A stretch of DNA of 64,000 nt, from assembly GCA_030849945.1 (NCBI GenBank), contig JAVDKK010000003.1:310001-374000 (forward strand). The letters run 5' to 3'. This DNA is from Schauerella fraxinea. GTDB lineage: Bacteria > Pseudomonadota > Gammaproteobacteria > Burkholderiales > Burkholderiaceae_B. The first letter of the stretch is position 1. Each line of letters opens with the position of its first letter. Below are positions 8,649-18,273 of the stretch, in pieces. Below the pieces are notes generated by a model. The model ran no database searches, had not been told where the DNA came from, and worked only from the letters and a program-made list of their open reading frames with translations. The translations under genes and the position numbers were made by a program.

Positions 8649-9371
8649 TTACACGCTGTCGTGCCAGGTGCCGTCGATCAGGCGCTGCAAGGGTTGAAAC
8701 GCTGCCTTGTAGGCCATCTTGCGGCTTGCTTCGATCCAATAGCCGAGATAGAGCCACGGCAACTGCAGACTGCGGCATTGCTCGATCTGCCACAGGATGC
8801 TGTAGGTGCCCAGGCTGCCGCGCGCTTCCGGGTCGTAGAACGTGTAGACCGATGATAGGCCTTGGTCGAGCACGTCGATGATCGACACCATCACCAAGCG
8901 GCCGTCCGGCTCGCGAAATTCGACCAGGCGGGTATTGACCCGGCTCGTCAGCAGAAATTGGGCGTACTGCGTGCGGCTGTCCTCATCCATGCCGCCGCCG
9001 GGGTGGCGGCTTTGCTGGTAGGCGGTGTAGAGCGCGTAGTGTTCAGGCGACCAAGCCAACTCGGCCACGAAGGCGCGCAGGTTTTGGTGGCGCGTCCAGG
9101 CACGGCGCTGACTGCGATTGGGGGTGAAGGCCGCAGCGTCCACACGCACCGGAATGCACGCCTGGCAGGTGTCGCAGTGCGGCCGATACGTAAAGAGTCC
9201 GCTGCGCCGAAAGCCTTGCTCAACCAAATGGGAGTAGGTATCGGCGTTGATGAGATGGCCTGGGGCTGCGACCTGCGAGCGCGCCTGCCGATCGGGCACG
9301 TAGCTGCAAGGGTACGGTGCCGTGGCATAGAACTGTAGCGTTGAAAACGGGAGTTCTTTGAGTTTGCTCAT
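8649..9371 (-). CDS. bpt: Aspartate/glutamate leucyltransferase (bacterial ATE-like)
   Basis: 240 residues. The N-terminal part has the ATE_N pattern with cysteines in [16 protein letters not shown] and [13 protein letters not shown]; the C-terminal part has [11 protein letters not shown] and [15 protein letters not shown]. Bpt transfers leucine from charged tRNA to proteins whose N-terminus is Asp or Glu, marking them for ClpS/ClpAP. It lies 48 bases downstream of aat, the enzyme that adds Leu or Phe to N-terminal Lys and Arg, so both arms of the N-degron pathway are made from one locus. Confidence 0.93.
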   Translation of the reverse strand: MSKLKELPFSTLQFYATAPYPCSYVPDRQARSQVAAPGHLINADTYSHLVEQGFRRSGLFTYRPHCDTCQACIPVRVDAAAFTPNRSQRRAWTRHQNLRAFVAELAWSPEHYALYTAYQQSRHPGGGMDEDSRTQYAQFLLTSRVNTRLVEFREPDGRLVMVSIIDVLDQGLSSVYTFYDPEARGSLGTYSILWQIEQCRSLQLPWLYLGYWIEASRKMAYKAAFQPLQRLIDGTWHDSV

Positions 9372-9419
9372 GAATGGTCACCTGCGCCATTCACGGCACG
9401 GGTCGATTCATATTAACGC

Positions 9420-10205
9420 CTAAATCGGCGCGTGCGGCGCTGCATCGTGTATCGCGGCATGACCGGTGAGTGGATGAATGATCCCGCGGCTATCGAGCCG
9501 TCCGGCCTGCCACGCGGGCGCTGCTGCATGCACGGTGGCGCGCAGGTGGGCGCTGAATGCGGCGCGATCGACGGGGCGCGCGCCAAGGCTGGCCAAGTGT
9601 GCCGTCTGCTGCTGGCAATCGAGCAGCGGCACATCGTGCAGTCGCAGAAAATTCACCAGATACGCCAACGCGATTTTGGAGGCGTCGGTCACGCGGGTAA
9701 ACATCGATTCGCCGAAAAACATGCGACCCATGCTGACGCCGTACAAGCCACCGGCAAGTTGGCCGTCGATCCAGGTTTCGATGCTGTGCGCCGTGCCCGC
9801 CGCATGCCACGCGATGTAGGCCCGTTGCATGGCCGGTGTGATCCATGTGCCCGTTTCCGGCAGCCTGGGCGCGGCACAGGCGGCGATCACGTCGGCGAAC
9901 GCGGTGTCGACCCGAACTTCGATCCGCGATTGCGGCTGGCTTTCGTCACGTGCGATCTGCCGCAGGCGTTTGCGCAACGCATGGGGCGGTGAAAACTGCG
10001 CACAGGCGAGCACCATGCGCGGATCCGGACTCCACCACAGCAGCGGCTCATCCTCGGATGACCACGGAAAAATGCCCTGGGTGTAGGCCGAGCGCAGCCG
10101 ATCCAGTGACAGATCGCCCCCGGCGGCCAGAAGGCCATCCGGATCGCGCCACGCCTGTTCGACCGGGGGAAACGGCGTGTCCCGCGTCAGCCACGGCAGT
10201 TTCAT
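9420..10205 (-). CDS. aat: Leucyl/phenylalanyl-tRNA--protein transferase
   Basis: 261 residues from the ATG at 10205. The diagnostic early segments are all present: [28 protein letters not shown] and [12 protein letters not shown], then [16 protein letters not shown] and [20 protein letters not shown]. Aat adds Leu or Phe from aminoacyl-tRNA to N-terminal Arg or Lys of target proteins, creating N-degrons. It sits nine bases downstream of the NUDIX gene and upstream of bpt in a leftward operon-like series. Confidence 0.95.
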   Translation of the reverse strand: MKLPWLTRDTPFPPVEQAWRDPDGLLAAGGDLSLDRLRSAYTQGIFPWSSEDEPLLWWSPDPRMVLACAQFSPPHALRKRLRQIARDESQPQSRIEVRVDTAFADVIAACAAPRLPETGTWITPAMQRAYIAWHAAGTAHSIETWIDGQLAGGLYGVSMGRMFFGESMFTRVTDASKIALAYLVNFLRLHDVPLLDCQQQTAHLASLGARPVDRAAFSAHLRATVHAAAPAWQAGRLDSRGIIHPLTGHAAIHDAAPHAPI

Positions 10206-10214
10206 GGTGGGTGC

Positions 10215-10784
10215 TTAGTCGATAGCGTAATGATGCGTGGGAAACGTGCCCGCCTTACGGTCGGCAAAGAAGTGCCGCAGCGTGGTTACCACCGATCCAA
10301 ACGACAGGTTATCCCAGGGAATCTCAGCCTCGGTGAAAAAGCGCGCTTCCAGGCTTTCAGGGCCAGGATTCAGGCTGTCGTCACGGGCATGCGCCAGAAA
10401 ATACACGTGCACTTGATCGACACGCGCCACATCGATGACGGTGTAGAGCGCGCCAAGGTCGATCGACGCGCCGGCCTCTTCGTTGGTCTCGCGCATGGCA
10501 CCTTCAGAGATGGTTTCGGCCAGCTCCATGAAGCCCGCCGGCAACGTCCAGGTGTCGTAACGCGGTTCGATCGCCCGGCGGCAGAGCAATACGCGATCGC
10601 CGAGTACCGGCAGCGTGCCGACCACAATGCGCGGGTTTTGATAATGGATGGCGCCGCAATGTTCGCAAACATCGCGCTCGCGATTATCGTCGGGTGGAAC
10701 CCGGCGGGTAATCGGCGTGCCGCACTGGCTGCAGAAGTGGGCGCGGCGCGGTGCGGGGAAATAGAAGGCTGGGTCGTCGCTCAT
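10215..10784 (-). CDS. NUDIX hydrolase with N-terminal zinc ribbon
   Basis: 189 residues. An N-terminal zinc ribbon has two CxxC pairs (CSQC near 18, CEHC near 40). The Nudix box follows with G-x5-E-x7-REUxEE-x-G spacing (GFMELAETISEG then AMRETNEEAG, about 85-107). The combination resembles NADH pyrophosphatase NudC but is shorter and lacks its N-terminal domain. Likely substrate is a nucleoside diphosphate linked to another group; which one cannot be read. It leads the leftward group NUDIX-aat-bpt-pyrD. Confidence 0.85.
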   Translation of the reverse strand: MSDDPAFYFPAPRRAHFCSQCGTPITRRVPPDDNRERDVCEHCGAIHYQNPRIVVGTLPVLGDRVLLCRRAIEPRYDTWTLPAGFMELAETISEGAMRETNEEAGASIDLGALYTVIDVARVDQVHVYFLAHARDDSLNPGPESLEARFFTEAEIPWDNLSFGSVVTTLRHFFADRKAGTFPTHHYAID

Positions 10785-10854
10785 GCCAGGATTCTACCGA
10801 AGCTTCGCGAGGATTGAGCAGCGCGTGGCCGGATCTGTCTCTGCGGATTGATCG

Positions 10855-11448
10855 TCATGTGGGGTCGCCGGCAGGCAAGGCTACGAAACCCATCGTCGTT
10901 GGGACGTCGCTGCGCGCGATAACGGTCAGGGTCGCTGTGCTGCCGTAGGCGCAAATCTCAAGGTGTTGGCCGGCTTTCAGGGTGGCGATGCGATCCAGGG
11001 CAGGGCTGCCGTCCGGCAAGGTGAGCGCGTCCAGTACGGCCGGCAGATCGCGGTCCTCGACCACGCCGGGGCCGATGTCTGTCGCGGCATACAACGCGCC
11101 CGTGTCGTCCAGCCACCAAGCGTCGATGCGAGCGATCGCGGCACCCGTGTGCGCCACCAGTGCCTCGCCCTCGTCTGCGCCACGCAGGATGAGCGGTGCG
11201 GCGTCGACCCGCACATACACCCGCTGTGGACCATTCTGAAAATACCAGCGGCCGGCATCGTCGTGCGCATAATTGCGCGCCATGAAGCCCAGAATTTGCG
11301 TATTGGAGATCGATTCGCCTGGGGTGTGCTCGGCGGCATCGCCTTGCGGATGCAGCCGAAACCGTCCGCGTCCATCGAGCGAGAGCCAGCCATGCACGGC
11401 CGGCACATTGGGCCAGCGCGCAACGGCGTCGAGAACTTGGGGATCCAT
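10855..11448 (-). CDS. Conserved hypothetical protein (probably DUF2946 family)
   Basis: 197 residues from the ATG at 11448. Conserved-looking stretches include RWPNVPAVHGWLSLDGRG near the N-terminus and NYAHDDAGRWYFQNGPQRVYV near 60-80. It has no signal peptide, membrane span or recognised catalytic motif. I recall this pattern from betaproteobacterial proteins filed as DUF2946, but could not check. It is soluble and acidic. It lies between the tRNA-Cys gene and the NUDIX gene, all leftward, with 70 bases to the NUDIX start. Confidence 0.7.
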   Translation of the reverse strand: MDPQVLDAVARWPNVPAVHGWLSLDGRGRFRLHPQGDAAEHTPGESISNTQILGFMARNYAHDDAGRWYFQNGPQRVYVRVDAAPLILRGADEGEALVAHTGAAIARIDAWWLDDTGALYAATDIGPGVVEDRDLPAVLDALTLPDGSPALDRIATLKAGQHLEICAYGSTATLTVIARSDVPTTMGFVALPAGDPT

Positions 11449-11506
11449 GGGCGTATTCCTGTTGAAGGCGCGATGCCAAACCATACCGGAAAGGCGAGCG
11501 CACAAA

Positions 11507-11535
11507 CAACAACGGCTCGCATGAATGCGAGCCGT
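11507..11535 (-). terminator. Terminator of tRNA-Cys
   Basis: ACGGCTCGCAT (11512-11522) pairs with ATGCGAGCCGT (11525-11535). Reading leftward the stem is followed by TTGTTGTTTGT. It lies 19 bases after the tRNA-Cys 3' end. Confidence 0.75.
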
Positions 11536-11553
11536 GGAATGCTGAAAAATACT

Positions 11554-11627
11554 TGGAGGCGCCAGCCGGAATCGAACCGACGTACACGGATTTGCAATCC
11601 GCTGCATAACCACTCTGCCATGGCGCC
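11554..11627 (-). tRNA. tRNA-Cys (GCA)
   Basis: 74 bases. The acceptor stem GGCGCCA pairs with TGGCGCC, the discriminator is U and the CCA end is encoded. The anticodon loop TTGCAAA gives GCA, and the T-loop GGTTCGATTCC is intact. It is followed by its own terminator and lies 115 bases downstream of tRNA-Gly on the same strand. Confidence 0.97.
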
Positions 11628-11742
11628 GGCAGGTCCGGCACAGCAAGCGCCGGCAAGACAAACTCAAGCTTTTCGCTTTTACTTCTTTGCTTTTATTTCT
11701 TATAAGCCACGGACATTACGATGGACGTCCGTGCAAAAAATC

Positions 11743-11818
11743 TGGAGCGGGAAACGAGGCTCGAACTCGCGACCTCAACCTTGGCAAGGTTGCGCTCTAC
11801 CAACTGAGCTATTCCCGC
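11743..11818 (-). tRNA. tRNA-Gly (GCC), copy 1
   Basis: 76 bases with encoded CCA. The acceptor stem is GCGGGAA/TTCCCGC and the anticodon GCC sits in TTGCCAA. It differs from the second copy at 12259-12334 at one visible base in the D-loop (TTGG against CTGG). A GGGGTT-T-AACCCC dyad lies just upstream at 11885-11897. Confidence 0.97.
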
Positions 11819-12080
11819 GTATTTCATGGCACCGATACCTGGCCTGGGATGTCGATCTGCACGCAAACGCGAAGTTAGCGGTGCGGGGTTTAACCCCTCG
11901 ATCAAGATCAGTATTCACGAAAGACAGCGAGTATACAACGTTTTGAAAACGGCGTGCAAGTGAGGGGGATTGAGGTGTTTCTTCGATGCGCCGATGGGCG
12001 GTCAGTCGAGGAGAACATGGTGCCCAAGTGCCTGACGAGGGGGCTCAACTTTTGGCGCGGCAGGCGCCGCGGTCCAATTG

Positions 12081-12108
12081 ATGGCAAATGGCAAATGGCA
12101 AATGGCTG
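12081..12108. repeat. 7-bp tandem repeat
   Basis: ATGGCAA occurs three times head to tail (12081-12101), followed by a degenerate fourth copy ATGGCTG. It sits in the roughly 440-base non-coding stretch between the two tRNA-Gly genes. That stretch otherwise holds only the terminator at 12221-12250. Confidence 0.85.
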
Positions 12109-12220
12109 ATGGTTGGGAAAGATGCCCGACGCGCAAGCGAGGCGAAGAGCAGCGCAGGAGATGTCGCGGTAGTCCGCTCCAAGCGTGCATGCGGTTATCT
12201 TCCCAAACCGAGCAGCAATG

Positions 12221-12250
12221 AAAAAGGGAAGCCCGGAGGCTTCCCTTTTT
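12221..12250. terminator. Bidirectional intrinsic terminator after tRNA-Gly copy 2
   Basis: A perfect 13-bp stem (12221-12233 with 12238-12250) has loop CGGA and runs of five A and five T at its ends, so it works in either direction. It lies eight bases beyond the tRNA 3' end. Confidence 0.92.
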
Positions 12251-12258
12251 ACTGAATT

Positions 12259-12334
12259 TGGAGCGGGAAACGAGGCTCGAACTCGCGACCTCAACCTTGG
12301 CAAGGTTGCGCTCTACCAGCTGAGCTATTCCCGC
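12259..12334 (-). tRNA. tRNA-Gly (GCC), copy 2
   Basis: 76 bases, near-identical to copy 1, with encoded CCA and anticodon GCC. It has its own terminator at 12221-12250, so it is an independent unit rather than part of a tRNA operon. A GTTGGT-AA-ACCAAC dyad lies 20 bases upstream (12355-12368). Confidence 0.97.
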
Positions 12335-12545
12335 GTCGAGTGACACCCTGGTGTGTTGGTAAACCAACGTGATGTCATCGAAGTCGCGCATATTACCTGA
12401 AATTTTTCAGCTTGTCTTTCAATCATCGTTCATTTGCAGTTGCGCGGCGTTTGCCGTGCAGTGCGATCAAACTTCGATCTCGGTTTTGCTGTTCGTTCAA
12501 GTAAACTGAGCGAAGAAAAAGATATTAGCATAACTTGGTAGATGC

Positions 12546-13613
12546 ATGTCAATACCCTTGTCAAAAACATCGTCAAAATCCGTGCCGCTTGTTGCAGAAC
12601 CGTTCGATTTGACGGCCCACAACACCCTTGGCCTGCGCAGTCGTGCACGCGCCTGCGTCACGCTCGATCAGGCGAACCAAGTGTCGGCGCTCCACGATCT
12701 GGTCGTTTTGCACGGCGCCATGCTGGTGCTGGGCGGCGGCAGCAATGTGGTGCTGCCTGAGGAGGTGGGCGGCGTAGTGGTGCGTCCGGCCTTCAAGGGC
12801 GTGACGCTGGTGGGCGAGGATGACGGGCAGTGGATCGTCGAGGCGGGTGCCGGTGAAAACTGGCACGCGCTGGTCGCGTATTGCGTGGCGCAGGGATGGT
12901 GGGGGCTGGAAAATCTGGCGCTCATCCCCGGCAACGTGGGTGCGGCGCCCGTTCAGAATATTGGGGCTTACGGCATCGAGCTTGTCGATCGCCTGCACAG
13001 CGTGGTCGCTTGGGACATGCATGCCCAAGCGCTGGTGACGCTAGCGGCAAAGGAATGCGGTCTGGCCTATCGGGATAGCCGATTCAAGCACGATGCCGCA
13101 GGCCGGTGGGTCATTTTGGCCGTGCGCTTTCGTTTGCCGCAGACGTGGCAACCGATGTTGGACTACCCCGATCTCCATGCATTGAAAGAGGCGCGTTTGG
13201 CCGCAGACGAGCCCGTGGATGCAAAGGCGGTATTCGATGCCGTGTGCGCGATCCGGCGCGCCAAATTGCCTGATCCGGCCAAGATCGGCAACGCCGGCAG
13301 CTTCTTCAAAAATCCGTGGGTAAGTGCCGACGATCACCGTGCGCTGGCTGAAAAATTTCCGGGCGTGGTGGCTTATCGCCAAGCCGACGGGCGCTACAAG
13401 CTGGCGGCCGGTTGGTTGATCGATCAGTGCGGCTGGAAAGGCCGCGATCTGGGCGCGGCCGGTGTGCACGACCGCCAGGCGCTGGTGCTGGTCAATCGCG
13501 GCGGCGCGCGCGCCGTGGATATTCTGACGTTGGCGCGCGCGATTCAAGACGATGTCAACGCACGCTATGGGGTGATGCTCGAGCCGGAGCCGGTTGTGGT
13601 GGCGTCGGCCTGA
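12546..13613 (+). CDS. murB: UDP-N-acetylenolpyruvoylglucosamine reductase (MurB)
   Basis: 355 residues, the longer type I form. The FAD-binding part shows [18 protein letters not shown] near 58-75, and [25 protein letters not shown] near 122-146 carries the conserved PG-x-VG-x-xPxQNIGAYG motif. [10 protein letters not shown] near 250 holds the catalytic serine, and a C-terminal glutamate (LEPEPV) completes the site. It reduces the enolpyruvyl group of UDP-GlcNAc-enolpyruvate with NADPH to give UDP-MurNAc in the cytoplasm. The start ATG at 12546 is not preceded by a strong ribosome binding site. It is convergent with dapB, 12 bases apart. Confidence 0.95.
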   Translation: MSIPLSKTSSKSVPLVAEPFDLTAHNTLGLRSRARACVTLDQANQVSALHDLVVLHGAMLVLGGGSNVVLPEEVGGVVVRPAFKGVTLVGEDDGQWIVEAGAGENWHALVAYCVAQGWWGLENLALIPGNVGAAPVQNIGAYGIELVDRLHSVVAWDMHAQALVTLAAKECGLAYRDSRFKHDAAGRWVILAVRFRLPQTWQPMLDYPDLHALKEARLAADEPVDAKAVFDAVCAIRRAKLPDPAKIGNAGSFFKNPWVSADDHRALAEKFPGVVAYRQADGRYKLAAGWLIDQCGWKGRDLGAAGVHDRQALVLVNRGGARAVDILTLARAIQDDVNARYGVMLEPEPVVVASA

Positions 13614-13625
13614 GCACTGCGCCGC

Positions 13626-14417
13626 TTACAGCCCCAGCACGCTCTGCATATCGAATACGCCCGTCTGCTTGTCGTTCAAAAAGCGGGCGGCGCGCAGGCT
13701 GCCTTCGGCATACGTCGCGCGGCTGCTCGACTTGTGCGTGATTTCGATGCGCTCGCCGGTGCCGCAGAAGTACACGGTGTGCTCACCGACCAGATCGCCG
13801 CCGCGCACCACCGAGAAGCCGATCGTGCCGGTTTCGCGTGGGCCCGTTTCGCCTTCGCGCGACCAGGTGGCGATGTCATCCAGCGATTTGTCCCACGCCT
13901 TCGCCACCGTTTCGCCCATGATGAGCGCGGTGCCCGAAGGCGCATCGACCTTGTTGCGATGGTGCGCTTCGAACACTTCCACGTCGAAGCCTGAGTTGAG
14001 CATGCGGGCCGCCAGATCGAGCAGCTTGAGCGTGGCGTTGACCCCGACGCTCATATTGGGCGCAAACACGATCGCAATCGATTCGCCCGCGCGCGCAATG
14101 GCGGCGCGTCCGGCATCATCGAAGCCGGTGGTGCCGATCACCATGCGCACGCCATGTTTGACGCAAGCGTCCAGGTGGGCGAGCGTGCCTTCCGGTCGGG
14201 TGAAATCGATCAGGCAGTCGGCGCCGGCCAGTGCATCCAGCTGATCGGTGATCGCGATGCCGCTGGGTTTGCCCAGAAACGCGCTGGCGTCCTGACCCAC
14301 ATTGGCATTGCCCGCATGATCCAGCGCGGCGGCCAAGGTGAGGTCGGGGGCGTTGACGATGGCTTCGATCAACATGCGGCCCATGCGGCCGCTGGCGCCT
14401 GCGACGGCGATTTTCAT
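13626..14417 (-). CDS. dapB: 4-hydroxy-tetrahydrodipicolinate reductase
   Basis: 263 residues from the ATG at 14417; the preceding in-frame codons do not fit the family. The N-terminal Rossmann motif is [10 protein letters not shown] (residues 5-14), followed by [10 protein letters not shown] near 78, GTTGF near 100, and [16 protein letters not shown] near 150, which holds the catalytic His and Lys. It reduces the dehydrated lysine/diaminopimelate precursor with NAD(P)H, feeding peptidoglycan and lysine synthesis. It follows bamE on the same strand across 89 bases, with a terminator-like hairpin between. Confidence 0.95.
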   Translation of the reverse strand: MKIAVAGASGRMGRMLIEAIVNAPDLTLAAALDHAGNANVGQDASAFLGKPSGIAITDQLDALAGADCLIDFTRPEGTLAHLDACVKHGVRMVIGTTGFDDAGRAAIARAGESIAIVFAPNMSVGVNATLKLLDLAARMLNSGFDVEVFEAHHRNKVDAPSGTALIMGETVAKAWDKSLDDIATWSREGETGPRETGTIGFSVVRGGDLVGEHTVYFCGTGERIEITHKSSSRATYAEGSLRAARFLNDKQTGVFDMQSVLGL

Positions 14418-14481
14418 ACTGCGCTCCAACGATAAGATGACATCGGGCGGCGCTATGGCCGCCCGCTTGGCGAAAATGAGC

Positions 14482-14501
14482 GCCGGGCGTTGCCGCCCGG
14501 C
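14482..14501 (-). terminator. Terminator of bamE
   Basis: GCCGGGCG (14482-14489) pairs with CGCCCGGC (14494-14501) around a four-base loop. Leftward it is followed after six bases by TTTT. It lies just past the bamE stop codon. Confidence 0.6.
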
Positions 14502-14506
14502 AGGCA

Positions 14507-15067
14507 CTACGGCAGCGCCGGCGACGGGCCGCCCACTGAGGCAGGTACCGTGCTCGGATTGCCCGATCCGTTGCCAGTGATGGGGTCTACATTGATGCGC
14601 GGCGTGACCTGACGTCCGGCATCTTCGCGAGCACGTTCGGTCTCGCGGGCCGATCGCTCCTCGGCACGCTCATCGGCCTTAGGATTTTGCTGGCCCATCT
14701 GAAACGGCTGCAGCGCGGGCTGCTGATCGCCTTCCCAACGTGCGAGCACGTCGTTCTGGAAGTAGACGGTGAACTTGCGTTCGACGGCGTCGCCGTAGCC
14801 TGGCTTGAAGTAATAGGGGTAGTCCCAGCGATCGGCATGCAGCACGCTGGTCAGCGTGGGGCTGCCCAAGGCAAAGCGCACTTGTTCGCGCGTCATGCCG
14901 GGCTGCAGCAGGGCGACCTGCTCGCTGGTGATCCAGTTACCTTGCTGGATGGGGGCCTTGTAAGGGAAGCCCCACTTGCCCGATGCGCAGCCGGAAAGCG
15001 TCAAGGCGACGCCGAGCACAGCGGCAATCGCGCAGCGGCGGGTGTAATAGGAAGCATTCGTGGACAC
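14507..15067 (-). CDS. bamE: Outer membrane protein assembly factor BamE (SmpA/OmlA lipoprotein)
   Basis: 186 residues from a GTG at 15067 preceded by GGGGGA. The N-terminal signal ends in a lipobox LTLSGC, so Cys27 should be lipidated. The BamE core follows ([42 protein letters not shown]). After residue 125 there is a long Glu/Arg/Ala-rich then Gly/Ser/Pro-rich tail that E. coli BamE lacks but betaproteobacterial versions often have. BamE is the small lipoprotein of the complex that inserts beta-barrel proteins into the outer membrane. It is divergent from fur with 66 bases between, an arrangement common in beta- and gammaproteobacteria. Confidence 0.93.
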   Translation of the reverse strand: MSTNASYYTRRCAIAAVLGVALTLSGCASGKWGFPYKAPIQQGNWITSEQVALLQPGMTREQVRFALGSPTLTSVLHADRWDYPYYFKPGYGDAVERKFTVYFQNDVLARWEGDQQPALQPFQMGQQNPKADERAEERSARETERAREDAGRQVTPRINVDPITGNGSGNPSTVPASVGGPSPALP

Positions 15068-15133
15068 GCAGTCCCCCGTAAAAAGACCGATAAAACGGTA
15101 TCATAAAGGTTTAGTAAAGACTGCGATTACACC

Positions 15134-15583
15134 ATGAGCGACCAGAGTGAATTGAAAAATATGGGATTGAAGGCCACTTTCCCGCGCCTGAAGATCCTCG
15201 ATATTTTCCGCAAATCCGGCGAACGTCACCTCAGCGCCGAGGATGTGTATCGGGCCCTCATTGGCGAAAACGTCGAAATTGGCCTGGCTACCGTCTATCG
15301 CGTACTTACCCAGTTCGAGCAGGCTGGCATTCTGTCGCGCAGCCAGTTCGACAGCGGCAAGGCGGTATTCGAACTCAACGACGGCGATCACCACGATCAC
15401 CTGATTTGCACCAACTGCGGCACGGTCGTCGAGTTTTCGGACACCGAGATCGAACGTCGTCAGCACAAGATCGCGAAGGACAACGGTTTTTCGTTGGAAA
15501 GCCATGCGATGGTGTTGTATGGCGTGTGCAGCGACTGCAGCTCGCGTCCGGCCACTCGCGGCGGCTTGGGCCAGCAAGTCTGA
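15134..15583 (+). CDS. fur: Ferric uptake regulator Fur
   Basis: 149 residues. The winged helix is at the N-terminus ([14 protein letters not shown], then [17 protein letters not shown] near 50-65). The metal-binding and dimerisation half has [14 protein letters not shown] near 86-99 and a second CxxC pair CSDC near 136. With iron bound it represses siderophore and iron-uptake genes. The bamE-fur intergenic region holds a TATCAT -10-like word at 15099-15104 but no convincing Fur box that I could see by eye. The gene is convergent with recN, with 17 bases between the ends. Confidence 0.95.
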   Translation: MSDQSELKNMGLKATFPRLKILDIFRKSGERHLSAEDVYRALIGENVEIGLATVYRVLTQFEQAGILSRSQFDSGKAVFELNDGDHHDHLICTNCGTVVEFSDTEIERRQHKIAKDNGFSLESHAMVLYGVCSDCSSRPATRGGLGQQV

Positions 15584-15600
15584 GCCCAAGTGCTCGGCGC

Positions 15601-17241
15601 CTAGCCGAGCATCTCGCGCGCGTGCTTGCGTGTGGTGGCGGTGATCTTGATCCCGCCCAGCATGCGCGCCACCTCTTCGACGCGTTCTTTTTCCGAAAGC
15701 GGCACGATGCTCGAGCGGGTCGTGCCGTCGGTTTCGGCTTTGCTGACCTGGAAATGCGCTGTCGCGCATGAAGCCACTTGCGGCAGGTGCGTCACGCAGA
15801 GCACCTGATGGCGCTCGCCCAGTTCGCGCAGCAGTTGGCCGACGACTTCGGCAACGGCGCCACCCACTCCGCTATCGACCTCGTCGAAAATAAGCGTGGG
15901 GACGCGCGCGGCACGGCTGGCAATCACCGATAGCGCCAGCGAGATGCGCGACAGTTCGCCGCCCGATGCAACCTTGCCCAATGGGCGGGGGGTGGTGCCG
16001 GCATGTCCTGCCACCAGAAACACCACATCTTCGTTGCCGTGCGCCGAGGGCGCGCCGCTCACCAATTGCACTTCGAAGCGTCCGCCCTGCATGGCCAGCG
16101 TCTGCATGGCACCAGTGACCAATGCGGAGAGCTTTTGCACGGTGCCTGCACGCGCGGCGGTCAGCAATTCGGCCGCGCCATCGTACTGCGCGCGTGCGTT
16201 GTCGGCCTCGCGGCGCAGTTTCTCGATATCGGCCGAGGCTTCCATTTCGGCCAGTTCGGCGTGGCGCTGTTCGCGCAGGACTTCAAGCCCCTCGGGCGGT
16301 GTTTTCAGCAACCGGCCGGCGTCGAACACGGCCGATAAGCGGCTTTCGATCTGATTCTGGCGCTCGGGATCGAGTTCGACCCGAGTCAGATAGTGATTCA
16401 GTTCCGACGACGCTTCGTCCAGTGCAATGCCGGCCGATTCGAGGGTGTCGTGAATGCTCTGCAGGCCCGGGTCGTGCCGCAGCAATTGATTGAGCTTCGA
16501 GACGGCCACTTGCACCCGATGCTGAGCGCTGTCGTCGTCGCCATCGATGGCAGTCAAAATCTGGGCCGCGCCATCGAGCAGCGTTTGGGCATGGGCCAGG
16601 CGGGTGTGTTCGGTTTGCAGGTCATCCCACTCGCCCGGCTGCAGATCGAGCTGATCCAGGGCGTCGACCTGCCAGGCGATCAGGTCACGCGCGGCTTTGA
16701 GCGTTTCGGCATCCTGCTCGGCAAGCTCGAGCCGTCGCGTCATGGCACGCCAGTGTTTGTGCGTCTGCGCCACGTTGCGGGCAAGCTCGGCATGATTGCC
16801 ATGGGCATCGACCAGATCGCGTTGCGCGTCGCCGCGCATCAGGCTCTGATGCGCATGCTGGCCATGAATATCGACCAGCTGGTCGCCCAGTTCACGCAGC
16901 TGGCTCAGGGTGGAGGGCACCCCGTTGACGAAGGCGCGGCTGCGGCCTTGCGCATCCACGACGCGCCGCAGGACGAGTTCGTCGCCATGATCGAGTTCGT
17001 GTTCGACCAGCCAGGCGCGCAGCGTATCGGGCGTGTCGAACACCGCGCTGATGTCGGCCCGGGGCGCGCCTTCGCGCACGATGCTCACTTCGCCTCGGCC
17101 CCCGAGGGTCAAAGCGAGGGCGTCGATCAGGATGGACTTGCCCGCGCCGGTCTCGCCGGAGAATACGGTGAAGCCGGCGCCGAAGTGAATTTCGGCTTGA
17201 TCGACGATGACGAAGTCACGGATATGCAGGGTGCGCAGCAT
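15601..17241 (-). CDS. recN: DNA repair ATPase RecN
   Basis: 546 residues, an SMC-like ATPase. Walker A is FSGETGAGKSILIDAL near 27-42, the coiled-coil arms occupy about 150-350, the ABC signature is ASGGELSRISLAL near 427, and Walker B is LIFDEVDSGVGG near 455. RecN gathers broken DNA ends during recombination repair. No LexA-type operator was evident upstream. It is followed by fur on the opposite strand. The nadK stop lies seven bases upstream of its start, so nadK-recN is very probably one transcript, as in many betaproteobacteria. Confidence 0.95.
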   Translation of the reverse strand: MLRTLHIRDFVIVDQAEIHFGAGFTVFSGETGAGKSILIDALALTLGGRGEVSIVREGAPRADISAVFDTPDTLRAWLVEHELDHGDELVLRRVVDAQGRSRAFVNGVPSTLSQLRELGDQLVDIHGQHAHQSLMRGDAQRDLVDAHGNHAELARNVAQTHKHWRAMTRRLELAEQDAETLKAARDLIAWQVDALDQLDLQPGEWDDLQTEHTRLAHAQTLLDGAAQILTAIDGDDDSAQHRVQVAVSKLNQLLRHDPGLQSIHDTLESAGIALDEASSELNHYLTRVELDPERQNQIESRLSAVFDAGRLLKTPPEGLEVLREQRHAELAEMEASADIEKLRREADNARAQYDGAAELLTAARAGTVQKLSALVTGAMQTLAMQGGRFEVQLVSGAPSAHGNEDVVFLVAGHAGTTPRPLGKVASGGELSRISLALSVIASRAARVPTLIFDEVDSGVGGAVAEVVGQLLRELGERHQVLCVTHLPQVASCATAHFQVSKAETDGTTRSSIVPLSEKERVEEVARMLGGIKITATTRKHAREMLG

Positions 17242-17247
17242 GTCGCG

Positions 17248-18156
17248 TCAGTCGGTGGAGTCCGTGTTGCTGAGGGCTTGCGGCATCAGATTCCAGTGCA
17301 GCTTGTGGCGCAACGTGGAAAAGAAGCTATAGCCCTCGGGATGCAGAAAGCGAACCGTGTGCGGGCTGCGGCGCACGGTGATGCGATCGCCCGGTTGCAG
17401 GTCAGACCAGGTTTGCATGTCGAAGTGCACGCTGGCGCCCAGTTCGACGCGGCCGATGGCGGTGAGCGTCATGTTGAGCTCCCCTGTATCGGGAATCACG
17501 ATCGGCCGGTTGGACAGCGTTTGCGGCGCCACCGGCACGAGCACCAGTGCGTTCAGGGTGGGGTGCAATAGCGGGCCGCCGGCCGAGAGCGCGTAGGCGG
17601 TCGAGCCGGTGGGCGTGGCGATGATAAGGCCGTCGGCGCGCTGCGTGTTCATATAAACGCCATCGAGCTCCACGCGAACTTCGATCATGCCGCCGCGGCC
17701 GGCCCGGTTGAGCACCACGTCGTTCAGCGCGGTGGCACAGAACATTTTTTCGTCGCCGCGCCACACGCTGCCTTCGAGCAGCACGCGTTCTTCGACCACG
17801 TAGCTGCCGTCCAGAATGCGTTCGAGCGCATCGTTGGCGTCTTCGAGCGGCAAATCCGTGATGAATCCCAGGCGGCCATGGTTGATGCCCACCAGCGGAA
17901 TATCGTAGGGTGCCAGATGGCGCGCAGCCCCGAGCATGGTGCCGTCGCCGCCCACCACAATGGCCAGATCGGCGCGCTCCCCGATGGTTTGCATCGACGC
18001 CACGGCGAATTCGTCCATCCCGGTATTGGCTGCCGTATCCGACTCGATCAGGATGTGGCAGTGCGACTGGGTCAGACGTTCGGCGATCGCCCGCAGGGGC
18101 AGGGCCATGCCTGAGTCCTGATAGCGGCCGATCAAGGCAACGGTTTTAAAGTGCAT
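17248..18156 (-). CDS. nadK: NAD kinase
   Basis: 302 residues. The ATP-NAD kinase motif [15 protein letters not shown] lies near 70-85, with [13 protein letters not shown] near 95 and the NNE/D-type substrate region [15 protein letters not shown] near 145. [15 protein letters not shown] near 185 completes the fold. It phosphorylates NAD to NADP in the cytoplasm. It runs divergently from hrcA (start at 18274) and is followed after six bases by recN on the same strand, giving a nadK-recN operon. Confidence 0.95.
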   Translation of the reverse strand: MHFKTVALIGRYQDSGMALPLRAIAERLTQSHCHILIESDTAANTGMDEFAVASMQTIGERADLAIVVGGDGTMLGAARHLAPYDIPLVGINHGRLGFITDLPLEDANDALERILDGSYVVEERVLLEGSVWRGDEKMFCATALNDVVLNRAGRGGMIEVRVELDGVYMNTQRADGLIIATPTGSTAYALSAGGPLLHPTLNALVLVPVAPQTLSNRPIVIPDTGELNMTLTAIGRVELGASVHFDMQTWSDLQPGDRITVRRSPHTVRFLHPEGYSFFSTLRHKLHWNLMPQALSNTDSTD

Positions 18157-18273
18157 GGGCGACGATGGGTGGAAGGCTCAAAACGAGAGTATGCGGCCGA
18201 TTATATGGGGCCGGATAGAGGGCGATCTGACAAAAATAGCACTGCCGACGATTCTTTCCATAAAATAGCGGAT

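Noticed and set aside
11693..12391. Short open frames translating as GIAQLVERNLAKVEVASSSL
   Set aside because: They are read from the tRNA-Gly genes themselves; such peptides are a familiar false annotation over tRNA-Gly.
16393..17571. 392-codon open frame antisense to recN and nadK
   Set aside because: It crosses two well-supported genes and their boundary and shows no motif.
18157..18273. CIRCE element for HrcA in the hrcA promoter region
   Set aside because: A TAGCACT word is present but has no inverted partner at nine bases, so it is not CIRCE.
18151..18273. Upstream in-frame start for hrcA
   Set aside because: It overlaps the divergent nadK start and adds 41 residues not expected in HrcA.
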